A stretch of DNA of 64,000 bases from Phycisphaerales bacterium (GCA_020846975.1 JADLCX010000058.1:124001-188000), one strand, 5' to 3'. Positions 8,801 to 16,911 are shown, numbered from the stretch's first letter. Made by a program: numbers and translations. The notes: generated from the sequence alone by a model not told the origin.

Positions 8801-9378
8801 TCATCGCCTCGGTGCTGATCCTCATCTACGTCGGCGTGCGGTTCAACTCCGTCCGCTACTCCGCGGGCGCGCTGCTCGCCACCCTGCACGACTGCATCAT
8901 CGCCGTGGGCTTCATCGCCCTGGGCGAGGTGGTCGCCAACAACGCGCCGGGCCTGGCCCGCACGCTCGGCATCCTGCCGTTCAAGATCGATCTCAACGTC
9001 ATCGCCGCCGTGCTCACCATCCTCGGCTACTCGCTCAACGACAAGATCGTCGTCATGGACCGCATCCGCGAGAACCGCGGCAAGCTCCCCTACGCCAGCC
9101 GCAAGCTCATCAACGACTCGATCAACCAGACCATCAGCCGCACCATCATGACCGGCATGACCACCTTCCTCGCGTCCCTCGTGCTCTACGTGTTCGGCGG
9201 CGAGGCGATGCGCGCGTTCGCGTACTGCTTCATGGTCGGCGTGGTCGTCGGCACCTACTCCTCGGTCGCGATCGCCGCGCCGTTCGTCTGGTCGAAGAAG
9301 GGCGATCGCTCCGAGCCCGGCGCGGGCGTCCTGCCATCGGCGGTCGCCGAGCGGGCGGTCCCCGTGGGCGTCGCCTGA
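5821..9378 (+). CDS. secDF: Protein-export protein SecD-SecF fusion
   Basis: Proton-driven membrane component that completes Sec-dependent export. SecD and SecF are fused in one chain. The SecD half has a first helix at the N-terminus, the DLAGGASLVYQV strand, a large periplasmic part, and helices at about residues 525-680 containing GMAVDANVLIYERLREE. The SecF half starts near residue 705, with the LLDTEFRGGTKVAIQF strand and last helices at about 985-1155 containing GYSLNDKIVVMDRIREN. At 1185 residues it is much larger than the 737-residue B. subtilis fusion. The excess lies in a charged, probably coiled-coil insertion at about residues 100-300 and an enlarged SecF periplasmic part of about 250 residues. 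The start is 58 bases after yajC. Confidence 0.97.
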   Translation: MRNFVRNCIILAVCTLIAVMAILPPEKKLRKGKDLAGGASLVYQVFTKPGDTDVMSKVINVLKNRVDPQGVMEISFEPQGADRIEITMPLPDKGVVRLKDEFEAELEKFSSASLTPEQFERIAAMPAPARTAEIAKIAAGDSARAEKLETAATVYTDLQRERAEYAKARSELQAVQARIAELRGKGQTDDSEGLKPLLAAEAAARARTNTVVDGLAALEIGYEQARDRGLKGGLSAADVRQSLQQSTTELRLQDKKGKVVVRKSAREQAVIDLKAAYPEQTAAIDSAIEKWNRYEKERRTLDDPSDLVRILKGAGVLNFRITVDPGAYPGENDARTQLRAGGPRSVKDTEARWFKINKLDGWVNNSVEALEELDKNGPAAFFQGRGYVVDTYKGAMYMLCWDTRGQRLTEDDGEWSLADARPGVDELGRAAIHFSMDALGADKLGELTGKNVGKRMAVLLDDEVYTAPNLNSRISNAGVITGTFSAAEIDYVVRVLSAGSLRAKLSEEPISINTLGPELGADNLQRGLYAGIVSFFIVAGFMVVYYFGSGFIAVIGLAFNALFLLALMALNHAAFTLPGIAGVILAFGMAVDANVLIYERLREELNHGNDLRTAVRLAYSRAMAPIVDGNLTHLITCLVLGFFGTQEIKGFAVTMSIGVLTTLFCQLFITRLIYTLLIERFGVRKMTMLPMVFPALQKALTPNIDWMKIARGFYVVSAVAVIASFVLIVSGGSKLLDTEFRGGTKVAIQFKKDDAGKPITMTRAQVDEEIKKIAAVNKTGPLAELQFAEVLAVNPEKDNVTSSQFTIKSSITDAKAILGVISQAFGDKLSQEDPVTFTGSDIRNATAAPIFPIVSPSLAEVLDRTDISFQAPEFVGGAAIVLDNLGPNPPSVEQIVNRIKRMSQDPQFSESLHRTHQVRVFKGTEREVTGAVVLVQDDAINYLNDATRWNSDMRVQEWELVVAALERSSNAAAVQSFSSSVAADFAAKAVVSILIASVLILIYVGVRFNSVRYSAGALLATLHDCIIAVGFIALGEVVANNAPGLARTLGILPFKIDLNVIAAVLTILGYSLNDKIVVMDRIRENRGKLPYASRKLINDSINQTISRTIMTGMTTFLASLVLYVFGGEAMRAFAYCFMVGVVVGTYSSVAIAAPFVWSKKGDRSEPGAGVLPSAVAERAVPVGVA

Positions 9379-9452
9379 GCCGCCGCAGAGGGCCCGGACC
9401 GGATTCGATCGGGGGGGTGGGGGGCGTGCGGAAAGAGGTCAAGGAGGACCCC

Positions 9453-10172
9453 ATGGCCGACACCCCGTCCCGCCTGTTCAGCCTCGTGGCGATCCTCATC
9501 GCCGTGTGGGTGCTGGTGTATTGGCTCTACGAGCCACGCCCGCCCAGGGTCACGGCCGACACGATCTCGCCCGTGCCGCGAGCCTCCGGCGCGGCCTCGC
9601 CCCAGCCGCGGCTGCCGCCCTTGCCGCAGCAGTCGCAGCCGCTGCTGCCGTCCCCACCGCCTGAATCCAGGCCGCCGACCCGGCCCGAAACCCAGGCCGC
9701 GCCGAAGAGCGATCCGCCCGCTCCTCCTCCTCCTCCTGCGGTGATTGAGCCCAAGTTCCGCCAGTACGTCGTGCAGGTCGGCGATGTGAGTTGGGAATCC
9801 GTCGCGCAGCGCATCTACGGCGACCGCCGCAAGTGGACGATCATCGCCAAGGCCAACCCGCTCGCGACCTCGGATCGCCTCAAGCCGGGCAGGACCGTGC
9901 TCAACATCCCGCTCGACCCCGACAACATCCAGGGCAAACCCAACCCCGCGGCCGAGACTCCGCCGCCCGCGACGCCCAAGCCGCCGCCCGCGGCCGAAAC
10001 AACCTACGTCGTTCAGGAAGGGGACACGCTGTGGGCCATCTCGAAGAAGGTCTACGGAAAGGGCGGCCTATGGGAGCGGATCTACGACGCCAACCGCGAC
10101 ACGATCAAGGACAAGGACAGGCCGGTGGCGGGGACGGTGTTGCGGGTGCCGGCGCGAGGGGAGCAGGAGTGA
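9453..10172 (+). CDS. Membrane-anchored protein with two LysM domains
   Basis: Probable peptidoglycan-binding envelope protein. An N-terminal membrane helix (LFSLVAILIAVWVLVYWLY, about residues 7-25) is followed by a Pro/Ala-rich linker of about 80 residues and two LysM repeats. These are YVVQVGDVSWESVAQRIYG (from about residue 105) and TYVVQEGDTLWAISKKVYG (from about 185), each ending in a VLNIP or VLRVP strand. The ATG at 9453 has a clear AAGGAGG at 9441-9447; upstream in-frame codons run inside secDF. It follows secDF by 75 bases and may be co-transcribed. No catalytic domain is present, so it may tether or organise the cell wall. That role is inferred from the family. Confidence 0.9.
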   Translation: MADTPSRLFSLVAILIAVWVLVYWLYEPRPPRVTADTISPVPRASGAASPQPRLPPLPQQSQPLLPSPPPESRPPTRPETQAAPKSDPPAPPPPPAVIEPKFRQYVVQVGDVSWESVAQRIYGDRRKWTIIAKANPLATSDRLKPGRTVLNIPLDPDNIQGKPNPAAETPPPATPKPPPAAETTYVVQEGDTLWAISKKVYGKGGLWERIYDANRDTIKDKDRPVAGTVLRVPARGEQE

Positions 10173-10175
10173 ACA

Positions 10176-10235
10176 GGTGACAAGGTGGCTCGCTGCGCCG
10201 TTTCGATCACCTTGTCACCCCCTCACCTTGTCACC
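10176..10235. repeat. Inverted and direct 12-bp repeats after the LysM gene
   Basis: GGTGACAAGGTG at 10176-10187 is the exact reverse complement of CACCTTGTCACC at 10208-10219 and again at 10224-10235. The first arm can pair with either downstream copy to give a perfect 12-bp stem with a loop of 20 or 36 bases. There is no T-run, so it may be a processing or attenuation hairpin, or a remnant repeat, rather than a classical terminator. Confidence 0.7.
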
Positions 10236-10295
10236 CCCGCACGCTCCCACTAACCTTCCGCCCGTTCGTCCCTCTCCCTACCCCCGGAGCCCCAC

Positions 10296-11270
10296 GTGGC
10301 CAGCAAGAAGCGCATCCTCGTCACCGGCGGAGCCGGCTTCCTCGGCTCGCACCTGTGCGATCGGCTCGTCAACGAGGGGCACGATGTCATCTGCCTCGAC
10401 AACTTCTTCACCAGCCAGAAGATCAACGTCGCGCACCTGCTCGGCAAGCCCAACTTCGAGTTGATCCGGCACGATGTCACCCAGCCCATCACGCTGGAGG
10501 TCGATCAGATCTACAACGCCGCCTGCCCCGCGGCCCCGGGCCACTACCAGTACAACCCCGTCAAGACCATGAAGACCAGCGTCATGGGCGCGATCAACAT
10601 GCTCGGCATGGCCAAGCGATGCCGGGCTCGAATCCTGCAGTTCTCGACCAGCGAGGTCTACGGCGATCCGACGGTGCACCCGCAGCCCGAGGGCTATCGC
10701 GGTAACGTCAACCCCATCGGCCCCCGCGCCTGCTACGACGAGGGCAAGCGCGCCGCCGAGACGCTCTTCTTCGACTACCAGCGCATGCACAGGATGGACA
10801 TCCGCGTCGTGCGGATCTTCAACACCTACGGGCCGCGGATGCACCCCTTCGACGGGCGGGTCGTGAGCAACTTCATCCGCCAGGCCACCGCCGGCGAGCC
10901 GATCACCATCTTCGGCGACGGCAAGCAGTCGCGGAGTTTCTGCTACGTCGATGACCTCGTCGAGGTGATCATCCGCATGATGAACGGGCCCGACGGCTTC
11001 CACGGCCCGGTCAACATCGGCAACCCCGACGAGTTCACGATGATCGAACTGGCGAAGCTCGTGATCGAGCTCTCGGGCAGCAGGAGCCAGATCGTCAACA
11101 AGCCCCTCCCCGCCGACGACCCGCTGCAGCGTCAGCCCGATATCGCCCTGGCGAAGAAGATGCTCGGCTGGGAGCCGAAGGTCAAGCTGCGGCAGGGTCT
11201 CGAAAAGACCATCGCCTACTTCAAGAGCGTGGACATGAGCCAGTTCCGGGCCCCCACGCCGAACTACTGA
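10296..11270 (+). CDS. UDP-glucuronate decarboxylase (UDP-xylose synthase)
   Basis: NAD-dependent short-chain dehydrogenase/reductase that makes UDP-xylose from UDP-glucuronate for surface polysaccharide. The Rossmann motif [10 protein letters not shown] is at the N-terminus. The catalytic Y147-x3-K151 is in [10 protein letters not shown]. The family blocks [38 protein letters not shown] and [17 protein letters not shown] are all present. The start codon is GTG at 10296 with GGAG at 10286-10289. At 324 residues it has the size of the bacterial one-domain enzymes. A related dTDP-glucose dehydratase-like epimerase is the main alternative, but the HYQYNPVKT block favours UXS. Confidence 0.93.
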   Translation: MASKKRILVTGGAGFLGSHLCDRLVNEGHDVICLDNFFTSQKINVAHLLGKPNFELIRHDVTQPITLEVDQIYNAACPAAPGHYQYNPVKTMKTSVMGAINMLGMAKRCRARILQFSTSEVYGDPTVHPQPEGYRGNVNPIGPRACYDEGKRAAETLFFDYQRMHRMDIRVVRIFNTYGPRMHPFDGRVVSNFIRQATAGEPITIFGDGKQSRSFCYVDDLVEVIIRMMNGPDGFHGPVNIGNPDEFTMIELAKLVIELSGSRSQIVNKPLPADDPLQRQPDIALAKKMLGWEPKVKLRQGLEKTIAYFKSVDMSQFRAPTPNY

Positions 11271-11453
11271 CGCGGGTTCGGTATGATGTGCTCCTCGTGC
11301 ACGATCCCACCATCGGGATGTCACCGCTGGGCACGCAGACATCGCTCAGCAAGGCCGAAACTCAGGCTTTGGCATTTGTCTCAGTGTCCTGTGTGTTCTC
11401 GGTGGTGAATCCGGCTGCGATGAGCCGAACGACACCGCGCTGGCGTCAACCCC

Positions 11454-13040
11454 ATGCCACCCCCCCCCGCACCGCCCGACCTCCTCACCGCGACCAACAT
11501 CTCCAAGCGCTTCGGCATCACCCAGGCGCTCGCCGATGTCTCCGTCGGCTTCCGCGCCGGCGAGGTCCACGCCCTCATGGGCGAGAACGGCGCGGGCAAG
11601 AGCACGCTCGGAAAGGTCATCAGCGGCCTGCACCGGCAGGACCACGGCGTGGTCACGATCACGGGCCACACGCTCAGGCCCGGTTCGATCGACGACGCCT
11701 TCGCCCACGGCGTCCGCATCGTCCACCAGGAACTGGCCCAGTGTCCCAACCTGAGCGTCGCCGAGAACCTCTGCCTCCACGACCTTCCCCGCACCCGGCT
11801 CGGACTGATCGATGACCGCGCGGCGCGAGAGCGTGCCGCCCGCCTGCTCGCCCGGCTCGAGCCGGGCATCGATGTCGCCGCGCCGCTCGGCAGGCTCAGC
11901 CCCGGACACCGCCAGATCGTGCAGATCGCCGCCGCGCTCGACGGCCGCGAGGGCGCGAACAAGGCCCGCGTCATCGTCTTCGATGAGCCCACCAGCTCGC
12001 TCTCCATCGCCGAGGTCGATCGTCTCCTCCGGATCATCCGCGCTCTCGCCGAGACCGACGGCATCACCTGCATCTACGTCAGCCACCGCATGGCCGAGAT
12101 CTTTGCCGTGTGCGACCGCGTGACCGTCCTCCGTGATGGCCGTTTCGTCGCGACCAGCGACATCCGCTCCGCCTCCGGCGGACCGACAATCGACGAGTCG
12201 GGGCTGGTCGAGCAGATGATCGGCCGCAAGGTCGCCCCCGCCGTGCGCCGCGCAGCGCCCCCCGCCGACGCCGCGGCATCGCAACCGCTCCTCGAAGTCC
12301 GCAACCTCGCTTCTCCGGGCAAGCTCCGCTCGGTCACGCTCTCGATCCGCGCCGGCGAGGTCCTCGGCGTCGGCGGCCTTGTCGGCGCCGGCCGAAGCGA
12401 ACTGCTCGACGCGATCTTCGGCCTCGATCCCGCCGCGCGCGGCACGGTCATCGCCTGCGGCCGCGAACTCTGCGCCCCCGGCGCCGGCGCGCGGCGCGGC
12501 GGGCACTCGGGCCCGCGCGCCGCTATCGCCACCGGCATGGGCTACGTGCCCGAGGACCGCAAGCTGCAAGGGCTGTTCTTCCAGCTCGGTGTCGGCGAGA
12601 ACATCGTCGAGCCGTTCATGCCCCGCCTGGCAAGGCTGCTCGGCGTGCGCAACATCCCCGCCGAACTGCGCCTGATCGACGAACGGATCCGCTCGTTCCA
12701 GGTCAAGACCGCCCACCGCGCCGCGCTCCCCGGATCGCTCTCGGGCGGCAACCAGCAGAAGCTCCTCATCGCCCGCTGGATGGGCCCGAGCACCCGCATC
12801 CTCATGCTCGACGAGCCTACCCGCGGCATCGATGTCGGCACCAAGGCCGAGGTCTACCGCCTCGTGCGCGAGGCCGCCGATCGCGGCGTCGCGGTCCTGC
12901 TGGTTTCCAGCGAGATGCCCGAGCTGCTGGCCCTCAGCGACCGCATCATCGTGCTCAGCGAGGGCCGGTTGACCGGCGAACTGCGCGAGCACGCCGACAT
13001 GACGCAGGAGAAGATCCTGCGACTGGCCACCGCCGCCTGA
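11454..13040 (+). CDS. Sugar ABC transporter ATPase, RbsA/XylG type, without its permease
   Basis: Duplicated ABC ATPase of the CUT2 (ribose/xylose/galactoside) class. The first domain has Walker A GENGAGKST, a degenerate signature LSPGHRQ and Walker B VIVFDEPT. The second has the usual altered Walker A (GLVGAGRSE), signature LSGGNQQ and Walker B ILMLDEPT. This asymmetry is normal for the family, except for the Pro-His in the first signature. No permease or sugar-binding protein gene is adjacent, so its membrane partner must lie elsewhere. A LacI-type regulator lies at the start of the window, but a link is speculative. It converges on the next gene with only seven bases between stops, within the palindromic TGATCGGCGATCA. 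Confidence 0.92.
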   Translation: MPPPPAPPDLLTATNISKRFGITQALADVSVGFRAGEVHALMGENGAGKSTLGKVISGLHRQDHGVVTITGHTLRPGSIDDAFAHGVRIVHQELAQCPNLSVAENLCLHDLPRTRLGLIDDRAARERAARLLARLEPGIDVAAPLGRLSPGHRQIVQIAAALDGREGANKARVIVFDEPTSSLSIAEVDRLLRIIRALAETDGITCIYVSHRMAEIFAVCDRVTVLRDGRFVATSDIRSASGGPTIDESGLVEQMIGRKVAPAVRRAAPPADAAASQPLLEVRNLASPGKLRSVTLSIRAGEVLGVGGLVGAGRSELLDAIFGLDPAARGTVIACGRELCAPGAGARRGGHSGPRAAIATGMGYVPEDRKLQGLFFQLGVGENIVEPFMPRLARLLGVRNIPAELRLIDERIRSFQVKTAHRAALPGSLSGGNQQKLLIARWMGPSTRILMLDEPTRGIDVGTKAEVYRLVREAADRGVAVLLVSSEMPELLALSDRIIVLSEGRLTGELREHADMTQEKILRLATAA

Positions 13041-13047
13041 TCGGCGA

Positions 13048-14076
13048 TCACTTCGGGGCGCTCTGCGTCGGCGCGTCCCGCCACTTGGCGTGGCAGTCCC
13101 TGCACGAAGCCGCCACCATCCTGAACAGCGAGCCCGCCGCCGCCGCATCCGTGCCGTCTGTTCCGTTCACCGCCAACCGGTCCTCCAGCCTCTGCGCCTC
13201 ATCCTGCGCCTGCCTCATCATCTCGCCCAGCCCCGCCGGCTTGCGTTTCACGTACTCGCCCGCCGCGAGCACGCGAAAGAGGTCCGCAAGCCGCCCCGCT
13301 TCCGCCACGGGCACAAGGTCCGGATGGTCCGCGGGCGTGTTCCACCCCGCCTTCTCGATCTCTTTCAGGCGCTCGAACACCTCGTCGATCTCCACCATCC
13401 CCTTCACATACCCGCTCGGCGCCCACACTTCCGGGTACTCCGCCGGTGCGGAATCGATCGTCGCCGCCGAGAGCGCGGTTGCGCCGGCCGCGCACGCGTA
13501 CAGGCCCTTGTAGTTCGGCGCCGTCCCCGACACCCTCATCCGCTCCACGCCCGTGTCCGGCGTCTCCAACCCCAGGCTCGCCGCCACCGCCGCCGCCGCC
13601 CCCGCGCTCCGGTGTTTGCCGTGGTGGCAATGGATGTAGACCGGCCCATCCGCCATCGCATCCCGCGTCGCGCGCGCCAACTCCACCCGCCGCTCCTCCG
13701 TGAACCCGTTGTACCCGATCGGCAGGTGGATGTACCTCATCCCGTGGGCCCTGGCCGTCGCCGCCTCCGGCTCAGCCCCATCCACGCTGATGATCGTCCT
13801 CACGCCCATCGCCCTAAGCGTCTCGAACCCCTCCTCGCCCTCCGGTGCGCTCCCCGAGACCAACCCCTCGTGGTACGCCACCGCGTTGTGGATCCCCGGA
13901 TACTCACGCGGCTTCTGGTCCGCCATCGTCGGCGCGGCCACCGTCACGGCCGTTTCGCGAGGTTTTCCACCGGGCGGTGTGGCGCTCGCGCCGCCAGAGC
14001 CCGAGCACGACCACACCCCCCCGGCCAGCCCGCCGATCATCGCCGCGCCCAACGCCAACCTCACGACGCGCTTCAT
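13048..14076 (-). CDS. Lipoprotein with tyrosine-phosphatase-like and C-terminal cytochrome c'-like domains
   Basis: A 342-residue exported protein of unusual make-up. The ATG at 14076 is followed by a signal peptide and a lipobox-like VWSC with Cys24. A dual-specificity phosphatase-like domain (about 55-240) carries the P-loop HCHHGKHRS, with C150 and R156 in place for catalysis. Beyond it are predicted helices (about 255-335) ending in a haem c motif, C325-R-D-C328-H329. A CxxCH at the end of a helical bundle is how cytochrome c' (class II) is built. In-frame start codons upstream would bury the signal peptide. The biological role is unknown. It could be a periplasmic phosphatase with a redox or gas-sensing haem, but that is inference. 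Confidence 0.75.
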   Translation of the reverse strand: MKRVVRLALGAAMIGGLAGGVWSCSGSGGASATPPGGKPRETAVTVAAPTMADQKPREYPGIHNAVAYHEGLVSGSAPEGEEGFETLRAMGVRTIISVDGAEPEAATARAHGMRYIHLPIGYNGFTEERRVELARATRDAMADGPVYIHCHHGKHRSAGAAAAVAASLGLETPDTGVERMRVSGTAPNYKGLYACAAGATALSAATIDSAPAEYPEVWAPSGYVKGMVEIDEVFERLKEIEKAGWNTPADHPDLVPVAEAGRLADLFRVLAAGEYVKRKPAGLGEMMRQAQDEAQRLEDRLAVNGTDGTDAAAAGSLFRMVAASCRDCHAKWRDAPTQSAPK

Positions 14077-14171
14077 GCCGACCTCCCGGTTCCTATCCGC
14101 CCCAATCTCGCTGCCCGGGAGCATACCCGAACGCAAGTCTCGGGCTGCACCCCGGCCCGTTATCCTTCGCC

Positions 14172-16235
14172 GTGCTCCGCCGCGATCTCTCCAACTCGCT
14201 CTGGACCGCTCAACTCAGCGGCGATGATTCCGCCGCGCCCCCGGGCATCCGCGGCCGAAGTTTCCCCGCAAGCATCCCCGGCTGCATCCACACCGATCTG
14301 ATTCGCGCCGGCATCATCGGCCATCCCCGCCTCGGGATGAACGAACTGGAGTGTCAGTGGGTGGGCCGGTGTGATTGGGAGTACCGCTCGACGTTCGATG
14401 TCGAGCGCGAGATCATCGACACGCACGCACGCCTCGACCTGGTGTTTGACGGCCTCGACACCATCGCCGAGATCACGCTCAACGGCCACGAACTCGGCCG
14501 CGCCGCCAACATGTTCCACCCGCACCGCTTCGATGCACGGAACGCGATCAAGGCGGGACCGAACGAACTGACCATCACCTTCCGTTCACCCTTGAGGCAC
14601 ATCCGCGCCGAAGAAGCCCGCCTCGGCCCGCGGCCCTACAACGGCGACGGCCTGGGGGAAGCGGGGGGATGGCAGCCGTTCCAGTTCATCCGCAAGGCCG
14701 CCTGCAACTTCGGCTGGGACTGGGGCCCGCGGGTGGCGACATGCGGAGTCTGGAAGCCGATCAGGATCGAGGCGTGGAGTGGGGTGAGGATTTCGGCGGT
14801 GAGGCCGCTGATCAGTCGTCCACGCGGCGATCGCTGGCAGGTAGATGTGCACGTCAGCGTTGATTGGTCGGTCAACGCCGGGTTAGACTGCGCCGAGCGT
14901 GTGTCCGCGATCATCGACGATGGGAACGAGGCCCATGTATGTGTGACGCAGCCATTGCAGCGGGGTGTGCAATCGGTGTGTGTGTCACTTCTGTTGGACA
15001 ATCCGGAACTCTGGTGGCCAAGAGGATTCGGCGCTGCGAAGATGTACCCGCTTGAGGTCGGCCTGTCGTCTTCCGACCGGCCTGATTGGTCAGGCAAGAT
15101 TGCCTTTCGCGAAGTCCGCCTCAACACCGACGCCGATCAGTACGGCAGCAAGTTCCAACTCGAAGTAAACGGCAAGCCCATCTTCTGCAAGGGCGCGAAC
15201 TGGATCCCCGAGGGCCTCTTCCCGGACGACCGCGCCCCCGGGGCGATCCGCGAGCGCCTGCAGCAGGCCGCGGGCGCGAACATGAACATGCTCCGCGTCT
15301 GGGGCGGCGGGTTCTACGAGTCCGACGAGTTCTACACCGAGTGCGACCGCCTCGGCCTTATGGTCTGGCAGGACTTCATGTTCGCCTGCGCCTTGTACCC
15401 CGAGGAACCTCCGTTCCCCGCGCTGGTCGAGGCCGAAGCTCGGCACCAGATCACGCGGCTTTCACCGCACCCCAGCATCGTCCTCTGGTGCGGCGGAAAC
15501 GAGTGCACCTGGGGATACGAGAGCTGGGGCTGGGAACGCCGGCTCAAGCCCGGCCAGACCTGGGGCGCGGGCTACTGGTTCGACCTTCTGCCGAGGCTTG
15601 TGCGCGAACTCGACCCCACCCGTCCCTACTGGCCCGCCAGCCCCGGCTCGGGCATGACGGCTCTCCGAGCCGTCACCCCCAACGACCCCGACCACGGCGA
15701 CCGCCACACCTGGGATGCCACGCTCGAAGGCTACCGCACCCTCATCCCGCGCTTCATCAGCGAGGTCGGCCACCAGTCGCCGAGCAACATCGAAACGCTC
15801 CGGCGAGCGCTCAAGCCGGAAGAGCTGTCGCTGCTCGACAGCGGTCTGCCGCACCCCGCGCTCGAACACCGCCAGCGCGCCACCGGCGGCACCGCCAGGC
15901 ACATCAACGAGTCGATCAGCGCCCGTGCGAGCCGCGCACGAACCGAGCAACGAGCCGCGCACGAAGCAAGCGGTCTTGACGCCGCCGATGAACCCTTGTT
16001 CCTCGACTGGCACACCCTCGCCCAGCAACTCCAGGGCGAGGCCCTCGCGATCGCCATCGACTGGGCCGCGCAGAACCAACCGCGCTGCATGGGCATCCTC
16101 ATCTGGCAGTTCAACGAGGCGTGGCCGGGGTTCAGTTGGTCGCTCATCGATTCCGACGGCCGCCCAAAGCCCGCCTACTCCGCCGTCCAGCGGGCCTTCG
16201 CCCGCGCCGAGCACGACGAGCCGCGCACGAAGTGA
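14172..16235 (+). CDS. Beta-mannosidase-like glycoside hydrolase family 2, short form
   Basis: Removes terminal beta-mannose from oligosaccharides. The N-terminal jelly-roll starts in LSNSLWTAQLSG and contains GCIHTDLIRAGII. The TIM barrel holds the acid/base E444 in WCGGNECTWGYES and the nucleophile E531 in FISEVGHQSPSN. The protein ends shortly after IWQFNEAWPGFSWSLIDSDG and AYSAVQRAFA. It therefore lacks the C-terminal Ig-like domains of the usual 820-860-residue enzymes (687 residues here). A GTG at 14172 matches the family start. About 14850-15130 is less GC-rich. An Arg/Ala-rich stretch near residue 590 coincides with two copies of a short repeat. No signal peptide is evident. Confidence 0.88.
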   Translation: MLRRDLSNSLWTAQLSGDDSAAPPGIRGRSFPASIPGCIHTDLIRAGIIGHPRLGMNELECQWVGRCDWEYRSTFDVEREIIDTHARLDLVFDGLDTIAEITLNGHELGRAANMFHPHRFDARNAIKAGPNELTITFRSPLRHIRAEEARLGPRPYNGDGLGEAGGWQPFQFIRKAACNFGWDWGPRVATCGVWKPIRIEAWSGVRISAVRPLISRPRGDRWQVDVHVSVDWSVNAGLDCAERVSAIIDDGNEAHVCVTQPLQRGVQSVCVSLLLDNPELWWPRGFGAAKMYPLEVGLSSSDRPDWSGKIAFREVRLNTDADQYGSKFQLEVNGKPIFCKGANWIPEGLFPDDRAPGAIRERLQQAAGANMNMLRVWGGGFYESDEFYTECDRLGLMVWQDFMFACALYPEEPPFPALVEAEARHQITRLSPHPSIVLWCGGNECTWGYESWGWERRLKPGQTWGAGYWFDLLPRLVRELDPTRPYWPASPGSGMTALRAVTPNDPDHGDRHTWDATLEGYRTLIPRFISEVGHQSPSNIETLRRALKPEELSLLDSGLPHPALEHRQRATGGTARHINESISARASRARTEQRAAHEASGLDAADEPLFLDWHTLAQQLQGEALAIAIDWAAQNQPRCMGILIWQFNEAWPGFSWSLIDSDGRPKPAYSAVQRAFARAEHDEPRTK
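15928..16232 (+). repeat. Three copies of a 15-bp repeat in and at the end of the mannosidase gene
   Basis: CGAGCCGCGCACGAA occurs at 15928-15942, 15951-15965 and 16217-16231. The second and third copies extend further: each continues with G, then five variable or matching bases and GCGG. The third copy runs into the stop codon of the mannosidase gene. The first two encode an Arg/Ala-rich insertion in the protein. It looks like a small dispersed repeat that has inserted in frame. Confidence 0.7.
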
Positions 16236-16276
16236 GCGGGTCATGCATCCCGAGCCGTGCTCCGCGTCCGATCCCC

Positions 16277-16744
16277 TCACTCTACCTCAAAGCAGAACTC
16301 CACCTCCACCGGCACGTTCAGCGGCAGCGCGTTGGTCCCGACCGCCGCGCGAGCGTGCTTGCCCTTCTCGCCCAGCACTTCCACCAGCAGTTCGCTCGCC
16401 GCGTTGGCCACCTTCGGCTGATCGCCGAAACCCGCCTCGCACGCCACGAACGCGCCGACCCGCACCACCTGCCGGACCTTGTCCAGCCCGCCCTCGCCGC
16501 CCAGCGCGGCCCGCGCCGCCGCCAGCCCGTTGAGCGCGCACTGCCGCGCACACTCCCTCGCCGTTTCCAACGACACCTCGCGCCCGACCGCGCCCTTCGC
16601 CATCACCTGGCCCTCGCGCACCGGGATCTGCCCGCTGATGAACAGCAGGTTTCCCGCCTTCCGGCTTGGGATGTACGCCGCGACCGGCGCGGCGGGTGTG
16701 GGCAGCACGATTCCAAGTTCCCGCAGTCGCTGTTCGGTATTCAT
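16277..16744 (-). CDS. RidA family (YjgF/YER057c) protein
   Basis: Family of small trimeric proteins that hydrolyse reactive enamine/imine intermediates. The 155-residue protein has the family blocks LLFISGQIPVREGQV, ARQCALNGLAAARAAL, VRVGAFVACEAGF and ARAAVGTNALPLNVPVEVEF. The Arg of the ARAAVG block is the usual substrate carboxylate ligand. The ATG at 16744 sits in front of a typical N-terminus (NTEQRLRELGIVLP). It is convergent with the beta-mannosidase gene and separated from it by about 40 bases. It appears to be monocistronic. Confidence 0.93.
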   Translation of the reverse strand: MNTEQRLRELGIVLPTPAAPVAAYIPSRKAGNLLFISGQIPVREGQVMAKGAVGREVSLETARECARQCALNGLAAARAALGGEGGLDKVRQVVRVGAFVACEAGFGDQPKVANAASELLVEVLGEKGKHARAAVGTNALPLNVPVEVEFCFEVE

Positions 16745-16899
16745 GCGGCATTCTAGCCGCGCCGGCCTGACAGTCGATCCGCCCGGACTCGCCGCGGTTG
16801 GAGGCGGTCGAGAATCGTGGCCGCGAACCCGATCGTTCTGCACTTTTTTTGCGAAATAGAGCATCCCGGCCATGTTGCCCGCGTAAAGATTCTGGTAAT

Positions 16900-16911
16900 C
16901 TGTACGTACAG
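16900..16911. promoter_or_regulatory. 12-bp palindrome, possible operator
   Basis: CTGTACGTACAG is self-complementary and lies in an AT-rich patch, about 155 bases upstream of the ridA start and about 450 upstream of the pilin-like gene. It resembles dimeric-regulator half-sites. It is not a classical LexA box, because the CTGT and ACAG halves are only four bases apart. Confidence 0.35.

Noticed and set aside
5794..8889. Long open frame antisense to secDF
   Set aside because: It mirrors codon bias of the real gene in GC-rich DNA, reads as low-complexity Asp/Gly/Arg text, and has no family resemblance.
16900..16911. LexA box
   Set aside because: The half-sites are four rather than eight bases apart, and neither flanking gene is a damage-response gene.
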